From the NCBI GenBank assembly GCA_900545515.1, contig UQZA01000015.1, positions 1 through 58,806 of the forward strand: a DNA stretch of 58,806 nt. The letters are read 5' to 3'. A program made the position numbers and the translations under genes. Source of the DNA: an uncultured Eubacteriales bacterium. Lineage in GTDB: Bacteria; Bacillota; Clostridia; Oscillospirales; Oscillospiraceae. Below are positions 8,305-16,192 of the stretch, in pieces. The notes beneath the pieces are model-generated. The model ran no database searches. It saw nothing but the letters and a program-made list of their open reading frames with translations, and was not told where the DNA came from. The stretch's first letter is position 1, and each line of letters starts with the position of its first letter.

Positions 8305-11007
8305 ATGGAAATACCAAGACAAAACCCGGATCAGCTTCTAAGAGCAATCCGAAATGATACAGAAAGTAAAAAAAGAGGCAAGCTGAAGATCTTCTTTGGT
8401 TATGCTGCCGGCGTAGGAAAAACCTATGCCATGCTGCAGGCAGCGCATCAGGCGAAAGCGAATGGAACCGAGGTGGTTGCCGGATATATAGAACCTCATT
8501 CCAGACCGCAGACATCGGCTCTCTTGGATGGCCTCGAGCAGCTCCCTGTAAAGCAGGTGCTTTACGGGGAGATGATTCTCCGGGAGTTCGATATTGACAG
8601 TGCGCTGAAACGGAAACCACAACTGATCCTGGTAGATGAACTGGCCCATACCAACGGGTCGGGAAGCCGTCATGCCAAGCGTTATCAGGACGTGCAGGAA
8701 CTTTTAAGTGCCGGGATCGATGTTTACACCACTGTCAATGTTCAGCATATTGAGAGCCTGAACGATACCGTCGCTTCCATTACCGGCGTTTTGGTGCGGG
8801 AACGTATTCCGGATTCTGTATTTGACCAGGCGGATCAGGTGGAACTGGTGGATATCGAACCGACGGAACTGCTGGAGCGCATGGCAAGTGGAAATATCTA
8901 TCAGGGGGATCAGGCGGAGCGGGCAGCCGTCAACTTTTTTACAGTTGAAAATCTAACTGCTTTGCGGGAGATCGCCTTACGCCGCTGTGCGGATCGGGTC
9001 AACCTGCTGACGGAGAGCGCCAGAATCCAGAGCCGGGGCGATTACCACACCGATGAGCATATTCTGGTGTGCCTCTCATCCTCTCCATCTAACGCGAAGA
9101 TCATCCGCACCGCTGCAAGGATGGCACGGGCATTCCGTGGGAACTTTACCGCCCTTTTCGTGGAAACACCCGCCACTACTGAAATGAATGAAGATGACAA
9201 GAAACGGCTGCGGGAGAATATTCGGCTGGCAGGGCAGCTTGGCGCGCATATCGAAACCGTCTATGGAGAGGATGTTCCTTATCAGATTGCGGAATTTGCA
9301 AGGCTTTCCGGTGTCTCCAAAATTGTGATCGGGCGGAGTACGGCCACGAGAAAAAGCATATTCAGCAAGCCGACGCTGACGGAACGCCTGATTGCCAATG
9401 CGCCCAATCTGGATATTCATGTAATCCCGGATGCGAGTTCCGGGGCTGTCTGCCAGAAGCGCAGGAATCACAGGTTCCATGTAACCGCTGTGCCGGTTCG
9501 TGATCTGGCAAAGAGCATTCTCGTCCTGCTGGCTTCCACCTTAGTCGGATATGTGTTTTACACGATGGGCTTTTCTGAGGCCAACATTGTGTCCGTATAT
9601 ATTTTCGGCGTTTTGGTCATCTCTGTCATCACAACGAGCCGCTTTTGCGGGGCTGTAGCGTCTGTTGTAAGCGTGCTGGTGTTTAATTTCTTCTTTACCG
9701 TACCGCGCTTCACCTTTCGCTTCAACAATCCGAATTACCTGGTGACTTTCCCGATCATGTTCATGGTGGCATTATTGACCGGGTCGCTTGCCACACGTCT
9801 GAAAAATAACGCAAAGCAATCTGCCAATGCGGCCTATCGGACAAAGATTTTGTTTGAAACGAATCAACTTCTCCAACGGGAAACAGAGGAGCAGGCCGTC
9901 GTAAAAGCGACTGCGGGACAGCTCCTGAAATTGCTGCAAAAAGATATTGTGGTCTACTTGGCAAATGGGCAGGAACTGGATGCTCCCAGTATTTTCCGGA
10001 CGCCTGACAGTAATCAGTGCGAATTGGTTTCCGAAAACGAAAAAGCGGTCGCGGCATGGGTGCTGCGGAACAACAAGCACGCCGGAGCCACCACCGACAC
10101 CTTATCCAGCGCCAAATGTCTGTACCTAGCCATTCGGGTCAATCAACAGGTTTACGGCGTTGTAGGAGTCGCAATGAATGACGTCCCACTAGATTCTTTT
10201 GAAAACAGCGTCCTGCTGTCGATTCTTGGCGAATGCGCTCTGGCATTAGAGAACATTAAAAATGCCCGTGAAAAAGAAGAAGCTGCTATTATGGCTAAAA
10301 ATGAGCAACTTCGCGCAAACCTTCTTCGTGCCATTTCCCATGATCTGCGTACACCGCTTACGTCCATTTCCGGAAACGCCGACAACCTGCTGGCCAACTA
10401 TCAAAAAATGGACGATGACACAAGGAAGCGAACGTTTACGGATATTTATGAAGATTCCATGTGGTTAATCAATTTGGTAGAGAATTTGCTAGCGATTACC
10501 AGAATCGAGGGCGGACAGGTTCACCTGACGCAGTCTGTGGAACTGATGGACGAGGTGGTTGCCGAGGCTCTGCGGCACATCAATCGAAAAAGTAGGGAGC
10601 ATACCATCTGTGTCAGTTCCTCCGAAGATTTGATTCTTGCAAGCATTGATGCCAAGCTAATTGTCCAGGTTATTATCAATTTGCTGGATAACGCCATCAA
10701 GTATACACCGGCTGGGTCTGTGATTGAGGTTCATACTGAGAAGAACAAAGCGTCACAGCAAGTCCTTGTTTCTGTTTCTGACGATGGTCCCGGTATTCCC
10801 GATGACCAAAAGACGCACATTTTTGATATGTTTTATAGCGGAGCCAACAAAATTGCAGACAGCCGAAGGAGTCTCGGTTTGGGTCTTTCGCTGTGCAAAT
10901 CCATTGTCACTGCGCACGGAGGAACCATCTGGGTGACTGATCGTGACCCGAAAGGAACCGTCTTTACATTTACATTACCAGCAGGGGAGGTTGAACTGCA
11001 TGAATAA
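8305..11007 (+). CDS. kdpD: Sensor histidine kinase KdpD
   Basis: Membrane kinase that senses K+ limitation and phosphorylates KdpE. Domains in order: KdpD N-terminal ATP-binding domain with Walker A GYAAGVGKT at about 32-40; a USP-like domain near 250-370; four close membrane helices about 396-495; a GAF-like region about 510-650; HisKA with the phospho-accepting His at residue 679 (AISHDLRTPLTS); and a HATPase domain to the end. At 900 residues it is full length. I use the ATG at 8305, 7 bases after AAGGAGG; the GTG at 8299 overlaps that site. It overlaps kdpE by 8 bases. Confidence 0.97.
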   Translation: MEIPRQNPDQLLRAIRNDTESKKRGKLKIFFGYAAGVGKTYAMLQAAHQAKANGTEVVAGYIEPHSRPQTSALLDGLEQLPVKQVLYGEMILREFDIDSALKRKPQLILVDELAHTNGSGSRHAKRYQDVQELLSAGIDVYTTVNVQHIESLNDTVASITGVLVRERIPDSVFDQADQVELVDIEPTELLERMASGNIYQGDQAERAAVNFFTVENLTALREIALRRCADRVNLLTESARIQSRGDYHTDEHILVCLSSSPSNAKIIRTAARMARAFRGNFTALFVETPATTEMNEDDKKRLRENIRLAGQLGAHIETVYGEDVPYQIAEFARLSGVSKIVIGRSTATRKSIFSKPTLTERLIANAPNLDIHVIPDASSGAVCQKRRNHRFHVTAVPVRDLAKSILVLLASTLVGYVFYTMGFSEANIVSVYIFGVLVISVITTSRFCGAVASVVSVLVFNFFFTVPRFTFRFNNPNYLVTFPIMFMVALLTGSLATRLKNNAKQSANAAYRTKILFETNQLLQRETEEQAVVKATAGQLLKLLQKDIVVYLANGQELDAPSIFRTPDSNQCELVSENEKAVAAWVLRNNKHAGATTDTLSSAKCLYLAIRVNQQVYGVVGVAMNDVPLDSFENSVLLSILGECALALENIKNAREKEEAAIMAKNEQLRANLLRAISHDLRTPLTSISGNADNLLANYQKMDDDTRKRTFTDIYEDSMWLINLVENLLAITRIEGGQVHLTQSVELMDEVVAEALRHINRKSREHTICVSSSEDLILASIDAKLIVQVIINLLDNAIKYTPAGSVIEVHTEKNKASQQVLVSVSDDGPGIPDDQKTHIFDMFYSGANKIADSRRSLGLGLSLCKSIVTAHGGTIWVTDRDPKGTVFTFTLPAGEVELHE

Positions 11008-11701
11008 GCCTTTAATATTGGTTGTGGAGGATGACCCTCCGGTACGTAACCTAATTACAACGACATTAAAAACCAATGATTATCGCTATTTGGTCGCGGC
11101 AAATGGCGGAACTGCTGTTTTGGAGGCCTCCTCCCATAATCCGGATATTATCCTGCTTGATCTCGGACTGCCGGATATGGACGGCGTGCAGGTAATTCGG
11201 AATATCCGTTCATGGTCAAATCTGCCGATTATTGTGATCAGCGCCCGCAGTGAGGATAATGATAAGATCGAGGCACTGGATGCAGGGGCTGATGATTACC
11301 TGACCAAGCCTTTTTCCGTGGAAGAATTGCTGGCGCGGCTTCGGGTCACACAGAGAAGGCTATCCTATATGACAGCGGAAATGATGGCTGCCAGTTCTGC
11401 TTTCGTCAATGGAAAACTGAAAGTGGACTATGCTGGAGGATGCGCATATCTGGATGGGCAGGAGCTGCATCTGACGCCGATTGAATATAAGCTGCTGTGC
11501 CTGCTGTCCAAGAATGTGGGCAAGGTGTTAACGCACACCTTTATCACCCAAAACATCTGGGGGAGGAGCTGGGATAATGATATTGCTTCCCTTCGTGTCT
11601 TTATGGCAACGCTCCGGAAAAAACTGGAACCAACCCCGGATTCTCAACAGTATATCCAGACCCATATTGGGGTGGGATATCGAATGATAAAAACAGAATA
11701 G
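11000..11701 (+). CDS. kdpE: Response regulator KdpE
   Basis: OmpR-family regulator partner of KdpD that activates the kdp pump genes when K+ is scarce. The receiver domain (1-120) has the acidic pair EDD near residue 10, phospho-acceptor Asp54 in ILLDLGLPDMDG, and Lys near 104. The winged-helix DNA-binding domain fills about 130-233. The start at 11000 overlaps the end of kdpD and has GGGGAGG upstream, implying coupled translation. Unusually, kdpDE stands downstream of both K+ systems rather than directly after kdpC. Confidence 0.96.
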   Translation: MNKPLILVVEDDPPVRNLITTTLKTNDYRYLVAANGGTAVLEASSHNPDIILLDLGLPDMDGVQVIRNIRSWSNLPIIVISARSEDNDKIEALDAGADDYLTKPFSVEELLARLRVTQRRLSYMTAEMMAASSAFVNGKLKVDYAGGCAYLDGQELHLTPIEYKLLCLLSKNVGKVLTHTFITQNIWGRSWDNDIASLRVFMATLRKKLEPTPDSQQYIQTHIGVGYRMIKTE

Positions 11702-11934
11702 CATTGTGATGGCAAAATCAAAACAAAGGTAAGGAAGATGCAAACAGTTGAAATAGATACGTTCTTTTGGCCCCTTTTGCTAGTTAATTTTTGCTACATC
11801 TGTTATGCGAAAACGAATGAGAACAGCAAGTATAACGAATTTTAAGCTATCTGCTCTGCCCCGGATGGGGAAAGAAAAAACCGTTTGATCGGGGCAGATG
11901 ATTTCGTGCGCCTGCTTTAAGTTTTGATCCCCAT
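11702..11934. other. Intergenic, downstream of kdpE
   Basis: No gene. Holds a 9-base perfect stem, TCTGCCCCG (11855-11863) with CGGGGCAGA (11890-11898), separated by 26 bases rich in A. It may be a transcript end or part of the hairpin cluster that follows. Confidence 0.4.
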
Positions 11935-11965
11935 CGGCGGTTTTGAAGGACATTCAAGGCCGCCG
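11935..11965 (+). terminator. Likely terminator after kdpDE
   Basis: CGGCGG pairs with CCGCCG and the inner TTGAA with TTCAA around a short loop. TTTCTTTT follows on the + strand, which is the shape of an intrinsic terminator, about 230 bases after kdpE. Confidence 0.6.
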
Positions 11966-12080
11966 TTTCTTTTGCCCTCAAATAACATGCTGGCGGATAC
12001 GGCGGTTTGCAGGAGGGAGCCGGTAGTGTCAAGAGTTATGCGCAAAATAGATTTTGGTCACTGGTAGAAATCTATTACAG

Positions 12081-12228
12081 GGGGCGGCTTAACCGCCCCT
12101 TGGCTACATTCAGCAGGCAGGACGCAAGGGGTCAAGGGCGGCGGTACGCCGCTTGCCTTGCCCCCTTGCGTCCTGCCTGCTGAATGTAACCAAGGGCCTG
12201 CCGCAAATTTGTTTTTTGCAACAGGCCC
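12081..12228. repeat. Three tandem hairpins including a 96-base palindrome
   Basis: First hairpin 12081-12099 (GGGGCGG with CCGCCCC). Second, 12099-12194: two arms of about 39 bases, one on each side, nearly perfect inverted copies (the right arm has one single-base difference and a short mismatch near the centre), closing on a perfect GCGGCG/CGCCGC stem with a GTA loop. Third, 12193-12228: GGGCCTG with CAGGCCC. The block lies just past the 3' end of the tRNA-Leu gene. It could be a terminator array, a palindromic mobile repeat (MITE or REP-like), or a site for a mobile element. Confidence 0.75.
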
Positions 12229-12276
12229 ACTTTATCTGGGAACGCGCAGGCGAAGAATATTCCCAGTTATAATAGG

Positions 12277-12363
12277 TGGTGCCGCTAACCGGACTTGAAC
12301 CGGTACAGAGTCGCCTCTGGCAGATTTTAAGTCTGCTGTGTCTGCCTATTCCACCATAGCGGC
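12277..12363 (-). tRNA. tRNA-Leu (anticodon UAA)
   Basis: Read on the - strand, the gene starts GCCGCTA at 12363 and closes with TAGCGGC, then A and an encoded CCA at 12277. The anticodon stem GCAGA/TCTGC holds the loop CTTAAAA, giving anticodon TAA. The T arm CCGGTTCAAGTCCGG is normal. A long variable arm, typical of class II leucine tRNAs, lies between them. Its 3' end faces the hairpin cluster and the K+ island, the common orientation for tRNA-targeted integration. Confidence 0.96.
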
Positions 12364-12617
12364 AAATTATTTACAGGTCTGCTTGGTGAACCTGGGGTCA
12401 TTCTACCACCTTTTACCGGATGAGTCAAGCAATTTGCTCAGGTAAGAATTTCTAAGTATGTGTCAGGTAAACGGGAGTGAGAACATGTTTGGGTATTTGT
12501 TGTTTTGCCTCCCGTAGTGATGCACAGTTTTGCAAAATCGTTTGAAGCTGACCCCTTGCTCAGGGGAATGAGGTAGCATGCAATGCAGCAGCCATGTATA
12601 ATAGCATCGCGGGAGGG
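12364..12617. other. Intergenic with decayed sequence
   Basis: No intact gene. An ACGGGAG...CTCCCGT inverted pair (about 12470-12516) encloses a very short open frame, and TATAAT occurs near 12596 just before the dead TetR gene, probably its old promoter. Confidence 0.35.
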
Positions 12618-12811
12618 GAACTGCCTGCTTGGAAGCTGATTCTTCAGGCAGCAAAGGTGGAATTTCTGGAAAAGGGCTTCTAATTTGCATCACTTGGCCA
12701 GATTGCCACGGCTGCAGGAGTGATTACTGGCGCCTTTTATAGGTGCTATAGCAGCGAAGAGGCGGTGTTTAAGGCTCTGGTGGGAAAGCAGTGCACATCT
12801 TTTACGGATTC
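12618..12811 (+). pseudogene. Remnant of a TetR-family regulator
   Basis: Reading frame 12618 onward gives a TetR helix-turn-helix: LILQAAKVEFLEKGF, then a TAA stop at 12681-12683, then FASLGQIATAAGVITGAFYR and a tail like SEEAVFKALVGKQ. This matches the conserved TetR N-terminal pattern, including the recognition-helix region, but is interrupted by the stop and then runs into unrelated sequence with no C-terminal ligand domain. It is too broken to work and marks a lost regulator near the tRNA. Confidence 0.75.
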
Positions 12812-12992
12812 ATCTTGGTGTGGAGATCGGGCCCACATCCGATCCCGTGTTTTTTGATGCCAGAATTTTCGCGCATTTCCGAAAACTGACCCGCATATCC
12901 CAGACACATCGGGTGAAACTAGGCTTGCGGGAACGAATTTGACCACTTCGGACATATTCCGACCCGAAAATGAAAAAGGAGATGCAGAGATT

Positions 12993-13187
12993 ATGAAGAA
13001 CAACAACCAGATCAACATTCCGGAAGCCCGTGCCGCTATGGACAAGTTTAAGATGGAAGCCGCCAGCGAAGTCGGTGTGAACCTGAAGGAAGGCTACAAC
13101 GGCGACCTCACCAGCCGCGAGGCCGGTTCTGTGGGTGGCCAGATGGTCAAGAAAATGGTCGAGGCCTATGAGCAGAGCCTGAAGTAA
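12993..13187 (+). CDS. Small acid-soluble spore protein, alpha/beta type
   Basis: A 64-residue DNA-coating protein made late in spore formation that protects spore DNA and is cut by the Gpr protease at germination. The family pattern is clear: ARAAMDKFKMEAASEVGV (the protease site region) and a C-terminal half with SREAGSVGGQMVKKMV. I use the ATG at 12993 after AAAAGGAGA; upstream in-frame codons to 12939 lack a ribosome site. A GC-rich hairpin follows. Its presence shows the organism is a spore former or descends from one. Confidence 0.92.
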   Translation: MKNNNQINIPEARAAMDKFKMEAASEVGVNLKEGYNGDLTSREAGSVGGQMVKKMVEAYEQSLK

Positions 13188-13202
13188 GAAGCTTCCCCCA
13201 AG

Positions 13203-13227
13203 GGCGCGCCGCAGCATGCGGCGCGCC
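13203..13227 (+). terminator. GC-rich hairpin after the SASP gene
   Basis: Perfect 11-base stem GGCGCGCCGCA/TGCGGCGCGCC with a 3-base loop, 16 bases after the stop. No run of T follows, so termination would rely on stem strength. Confidence 0.6.
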
Positions 13228-13293
13228 TCCATGCAATGGACAGGGAGCACAAAACAGAGCTGGAAACCAAAGGTTTTTCGGCGGGTTTCCTGG

Positions 13294-13322
13294 TTGATTT
13301 CTCTTGGAGATCCTCGTACAAT
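13294..13322 (+). promoter_or_regulatory. Sigma-A type promoter for ldh
   Basis: TTGATT at 13294-13299 and TACAAT at 13317-13322 with a 17-base spacer. Transcription would start near 13329, about 50 bases before the lactate dehydrogenase ATG. Confidence 0.75.
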
Positions 13323-13379
13323 ATAGACAAAGAAGTTTCTGCTCACTTCCGAATGAAATAATCAGAAAGGATGATCCAT

Positions 13380-14339
13380 ATGTTAAATCCCAGGAAAGTT
13401 GCCGTGGTAGGCTGCGGTTTTGTAGGGGCCTCCATCGCGTTCAGCCTGATGCAGAAAAGCCTGTTCTCCGAGATGGTACTCATCGATGCCAACCAGGCCA
13501 AGGCTGAGGGCGAGGCCATGGATTTGAGCCATGGTTTGCCCTATGCCTCTGAAATGGACATTTACGCCGGCACCTATGCGGACCTGGCTGACAGCGCCCT
13601 TACGATTATCACCGCCGGCGCCAATCAGAAGCCCGGCGAGACACGGCTGGACCTGATTGAACGGAATGTGAAAATCCTTCAGTCTATCATTCCGCAGATT
13701 ACTGCCACTTCTTTTGAGGGCATCCTCATGATCGTATCCAATCCCGTGGATATTCTCACCTATGAGGCGCAGCGGATCTCCGGCTACCCAATCCACCGAG
13801 TCATTGGCTCCGGTACGGTTTTGGATACAGCCCGGCTCAAATATTTGCTGAGCCGCCTTTTGAAGGTGGACAGCCGGAATGTGCATGCCATGATCATCGG
13901 GGAGCACGGCGACAGCGAGCTGGCGGTGTGGAGCGGCGCCAATATCTCCGGTATTGATCTGGACCACTTCTGCCAGCTCCGTGGTCAGGCTTACAGCCAG
14001 GAGGCCATGCAAAAAATCTACAAGGAAGTACGGGACAGCGCCTATGAGATTATTTCCCGGAAAGGTGCCACCTATTACGGCATTGCCATGGCCGTGGGCC
14101 GCATTGCTGAATGCATTGTGAAAGATGAAAAGGCAGTTCTGCCTGTGTCCACCGTCTTCCGGGGCGCATACGGCCTGTGTGGCCTGGCCCTCAGCGTTCC
14201 CTCTGTGGTCGGCAAGGACGGCGTGGAGGCTGTCCTGGAGATCCCCCTGAGCGAGGACGAGCTTGCCGCCCTCCACGCCTCCGCCCAGCAGCTTAAGGGT
14301 GTGATTCAGACCCTGGAGGAGAAGGGGCTCTGTTACTGA
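13380..14339 (+). CDS. ldh: L-lactate dehydrogenase
   Basis: NAD-dependent enzyme turning pyruvate into L-lactate, regenerating NAD+ in fermentation. The Rossmann motif VGCGFVGAS is at residues 10-18. QKPGETR carries the Gln that marks lactate rather than malate specificity, plus the mobile-loop Arg. Catalytic His176 lies in GEHGDSE. At 319 residues it has the normal length. The ATG at 13380 is 9 bases after AAAGG; the ATG at 13371 is too close to it. It has its own promoter and a strong terminator, so it is a single-gene unit. Confidence 0.94.
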   Translation: MLNPRKVAVVGCGFVGASIAFSLMQKSLFSEMVLIDANQAKAEGEAMDLSHGLPYASEMDIYAGTYADLADSALTIITAGANQKPGETRLDLIERNVKILQSIIPQITATSFEGILMIVSNPVDILTYEAQRISGYPIHRVIGSGTVLDTARLKYLLSRLLKVDSRNVHAMIIGEHGDSELAVWSGANISGIDLDHFCQLRGQAYSQEAMQKIYKEVRDSAYEIISRKGATYYGIAMAVGRIAECIVKDEKAVLPVSTVFRGAYGLCGLALSVPSVVGKDGVEAVLEIPLSEDELAALHASAQQLKGVIQTLEEKGLCY

Positions 14340-14361
14340 TTCCCCCTTTCACAGGACGATT

Positions 14362-14412
14362 TACCCGCCCAGGACCGGAACATGCATGTTCCGGCCCTGG
14401 ACGGGTTTTTTA
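14362..14412 (+). terminator. Terminator after ldh
   Basis: ACCCG, CCAGG and CCGGAACATG on the left pair with CATGTTCCGG, CCTGG and CGGGT on the right, with TTTTTTAT running from the end of the stem. Confidence 0.85.
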
Positions 14413-14427
14413 TATCCATAAAATATG

Positions 14428-14469
14428 CGATGGCGCAGGCGGGGTGGTTGTGTGGCGCCTGCGCCATCG
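14428..14469. repeat. 14-base perfect inverted repeat
   Basis: CGATGGCGCAGGCG at 14428-14441 is exactly mirrored by CGCCTGCGCCATCG at 14456-14469. It lies between the ldh terminator and the stop of the small - strand gene, so it may end that gene's transcript, though no T run follows on either strand. Confidence 0.6.
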
Positions 14470-14515
14470 TGGTGGACTGGGAACGGGGCTGCCGGTGTTC
14501 TGTGGGGAGCTTGTG

Positions 14516-14785
14516 CTAGAGATCTTCCAGGTCTGCTGCGGGGATGTCGTTTTCCAGGTTGTCCCGGGCCAGGTCTGTGTCTATGATGCCGTGGGCGGGA
14601 GAGATGGGTCGCTCGCTGTGGGGGGCGCTGTGGTAGACTTTCTGCTGGGGGCCGGAGGTTCCGGCGATGATGGGGCGGGCTGGGGTTTTGGTAGTTTTGG
14701 CCTTCCCCTGAATCTCCGGCACCGGCGGCGCGCTGTTTCGGGGCCGCTTCGTCCAGTCCGGACGGGCCATGCCTTGCTTTGCCAT
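14516..14785 (-). CDS. Small hypothetical protein, proline-rich
   Basis: An 89-residue soluble protein with no family I can name. It begins MAKQGMARPDW, is basic and proline-rich to about residue 45, then has a YHSAPHSERPIS segment and ends acidic (DLARDNLENDIPAADLEDL). The start is supported by GAGGTGA a few bases upstream, the best ribosome site in the region; the open frame runs further upstream without one. It is divergent from the SIR2 gene. The composition is not that of a shadow frame, but the evidence is limited to the ribosome site and codon sense. Confidence 0.5.
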   Translation of the reverse strand: MAKQGMARPDWTKRPRNSAPPVPEIQGKAKTTKTPARPIIAGTSGPQQKVYHSAPHSERPISPAHGIIDTDLARDNLENDIPAADLEDL

Positions 14786-14866
14786 AACAATCACCTCTTC
14801 CCTAGGATGTTCCCCGGAGCGGGGATTATACAGGGCTGCAATTCGGTCAAATCCTGTGGGAAAAAG

Positions 14867-14895
14867 TGGACAGATAGGAGTTAGGCTGATATAAT
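14867..14895 (+). promoter_or_regulatory. Strong sigma-A type promoter for the SIR2-TPR gene
   Basis: TGGACA at 14867-14872 and a perfect TATAAT at 14890-14895, spacer 17 bases. The start would be near 14902, 50 bases before the SIR2 gene, and the transcript probably continues into the transpeptidase gene. Confidence 0.8.
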
Positions 14896-14951
14896 GGACA
14901 GGAAAAGCCCGGAAGAGCCAACGGGATGAGGGACAGCGGGGAGGGAATGGC

Positions 14952-16190
14952 ATGACAGAGCAGGAATTGTGGCAGTTTTGGGAAGAGCGGGAGTGTGCAG
15001 ATGATGTTCAGGAGTTGAAAAAGACTCGGTTTTTGCCCTTCATTGGGGCAGGTATGTCGGTGAATTTTGGCTATCCGACGTGGCCCGGTTTTTTGCGAAA
15101 TGTTATTGAACGGTATGCATCTCCCTCTGAGCGAGAGGGGCTGTGCAAGATGCTGGACGAGCAAGCGTTTTTACCGCTGGCAGAAGCGCTTGACAAGGAT
15201 TTGCAAAGCGGGATTGAGGAAGCTGTGCAGCGGCATTTTCGTCCAAGTCAAATGAAAGAGATAGATCCAGCCCGAAACTATGTGAGGCTGCTGCAGAGCA
15301 TGGGAGTCCGGTCTTATGTGACCACCAATTATGACACGGTGTTGGAACGGTTTGCTCCGGAAGCGGGGGAAAAAGTCATTTTACCCACAACCCTGCAAAG
15401 CGCAGGCGAGTTTGAAGAGCTGGAGCGAAGAGGGCAACCCTTTCTTTTAAAGCTGCACGGCACATATGACAACCCGGACAGCATTGTGCTGGCCCAGTGG
15501 CAATATGAGAAGCATTACCCCCAGGACGAGAATGCAGTGAACCCGGCGGTGCTGCGCCGTTTGTGGCAGCATGAAACGCTGCTCTTTTTGGGGTGCAGCC
15601 TGGAGAAGGACTACCTGGTAGAGCGGATGCTCCAGCTGTCAGGAGAAAACCGGAGAATCCATCACTATGCCGTTGTAGAGTGGCCGCAACTGCCTGAACG
15701 GCAGCAGGAACGAGAAGGAGAGCTGTTGCGGCTGAAAATTCGCCCCATCTGGTACCCCCAAGGGGACCACAGCTGCGTTTACACCATCCTGTCCATGCTG
15801 GCGGAGGGTAAAGGGGAGCCAGAACCGGCGGGACGCCTGGACCCAGGCGGAGCGGCGTCCAAGCCTTCCGCCCGGCTGAAGCCGGCCTCCTGGGGGGATG
15901 TTTTGCCGGCTGAAGAGCTGTCAGCGACCAACCCGGGTGTGTACGAGCCGGATGTAGCGGGGACATGCAACAATCTGGCGAATTTGCTGTCAGCCAGCCC
16001 AGAAGGGCGAAAAGAGGCGGAGGAGCTGTTCCGGGAGGCCTTGGCATTGCGCCGGAAGCAGGTGCGAATTGCGCCAGGGGTTTATCAACCCGATCTTGCC
16101 AGGGTTTGCCGAAACCTGGGTAGATTCCTTCAGTCCCAGGGCTGGACGGAAGAAGCGGCGGTTCTTTTTCAAGAGGCGAAAGGAGAATGA
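14952..16190 (+). CDS. SIR2-domain protein with C-terminal TPR repeats
   Basis: Probable NAD-consuming enzyme. The N-terminal SIR2-like fold shows the nucleotide loop FIGAGMSVNFGYPTWPGF (residues 30-47), TTNYD with Asn126, LKLHG with the candidate catalytic His169, and LGCS at 213-216. Zinc cysteines of deacetylase sirtuins are absent, as in SIR2 immune effectors. After a variable linker (about 280-325), two TPR-type repeats follow (VYEPDVAGTCNNLANLL and VYQPDLARVCRNLGRFL). Known relatives deplete NAD+ on phage infection; whether this one does is inference. It has its own promoter and touches the next gene. Confidence 0.82.
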   Translation: MTEQELWQFWEERECADDVQELKKTRFLPFIGAGMSVNFGYPTWPGFLRNVIERYASPSEREGLCKMLDEQAFLPLAEALDKDLQSGIEEAVQRHFRPSQMKEIDPARNYVRLLQSMGVRSYVTTNYDTVLERFAPEAGEKVILPTTLQSAGEFEELERRGQPFLLKLHGTYDNPDSIVLAQWQYEKHYPQDENAVNPAVLRRLWQHETLLFLGCSLEKDYLVERMLQLSGENRRIHHYAVVEWPQLPERQQEREGELLRLKIRPIWYPQGDHSCVYTILSMLAEGKGEPEPAGRLDPGGAASKPSARLKPASWGDVLPAEELSATNPGVYEPDVAGTCNNLANLLSASPEGRKEAEELFREALALRRKQVRIAPGVYQPDLARVCRNLGRFLQSQGWTEEAAVLFQEAKGE

Positions 16191-16192
16191 AC

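Noticed and set aside
11990..12060. Possible insertion-sequence end (TGTCAAGAGTTATGCGC)
   Set aside because: It looks like a transposon end but no matching inverted copy or transposase was found in the window.
14444..14884. + strand open frame of about 146 codons
   Set aside because: No ribosome site and biased composition; the - strand small gene fits better.
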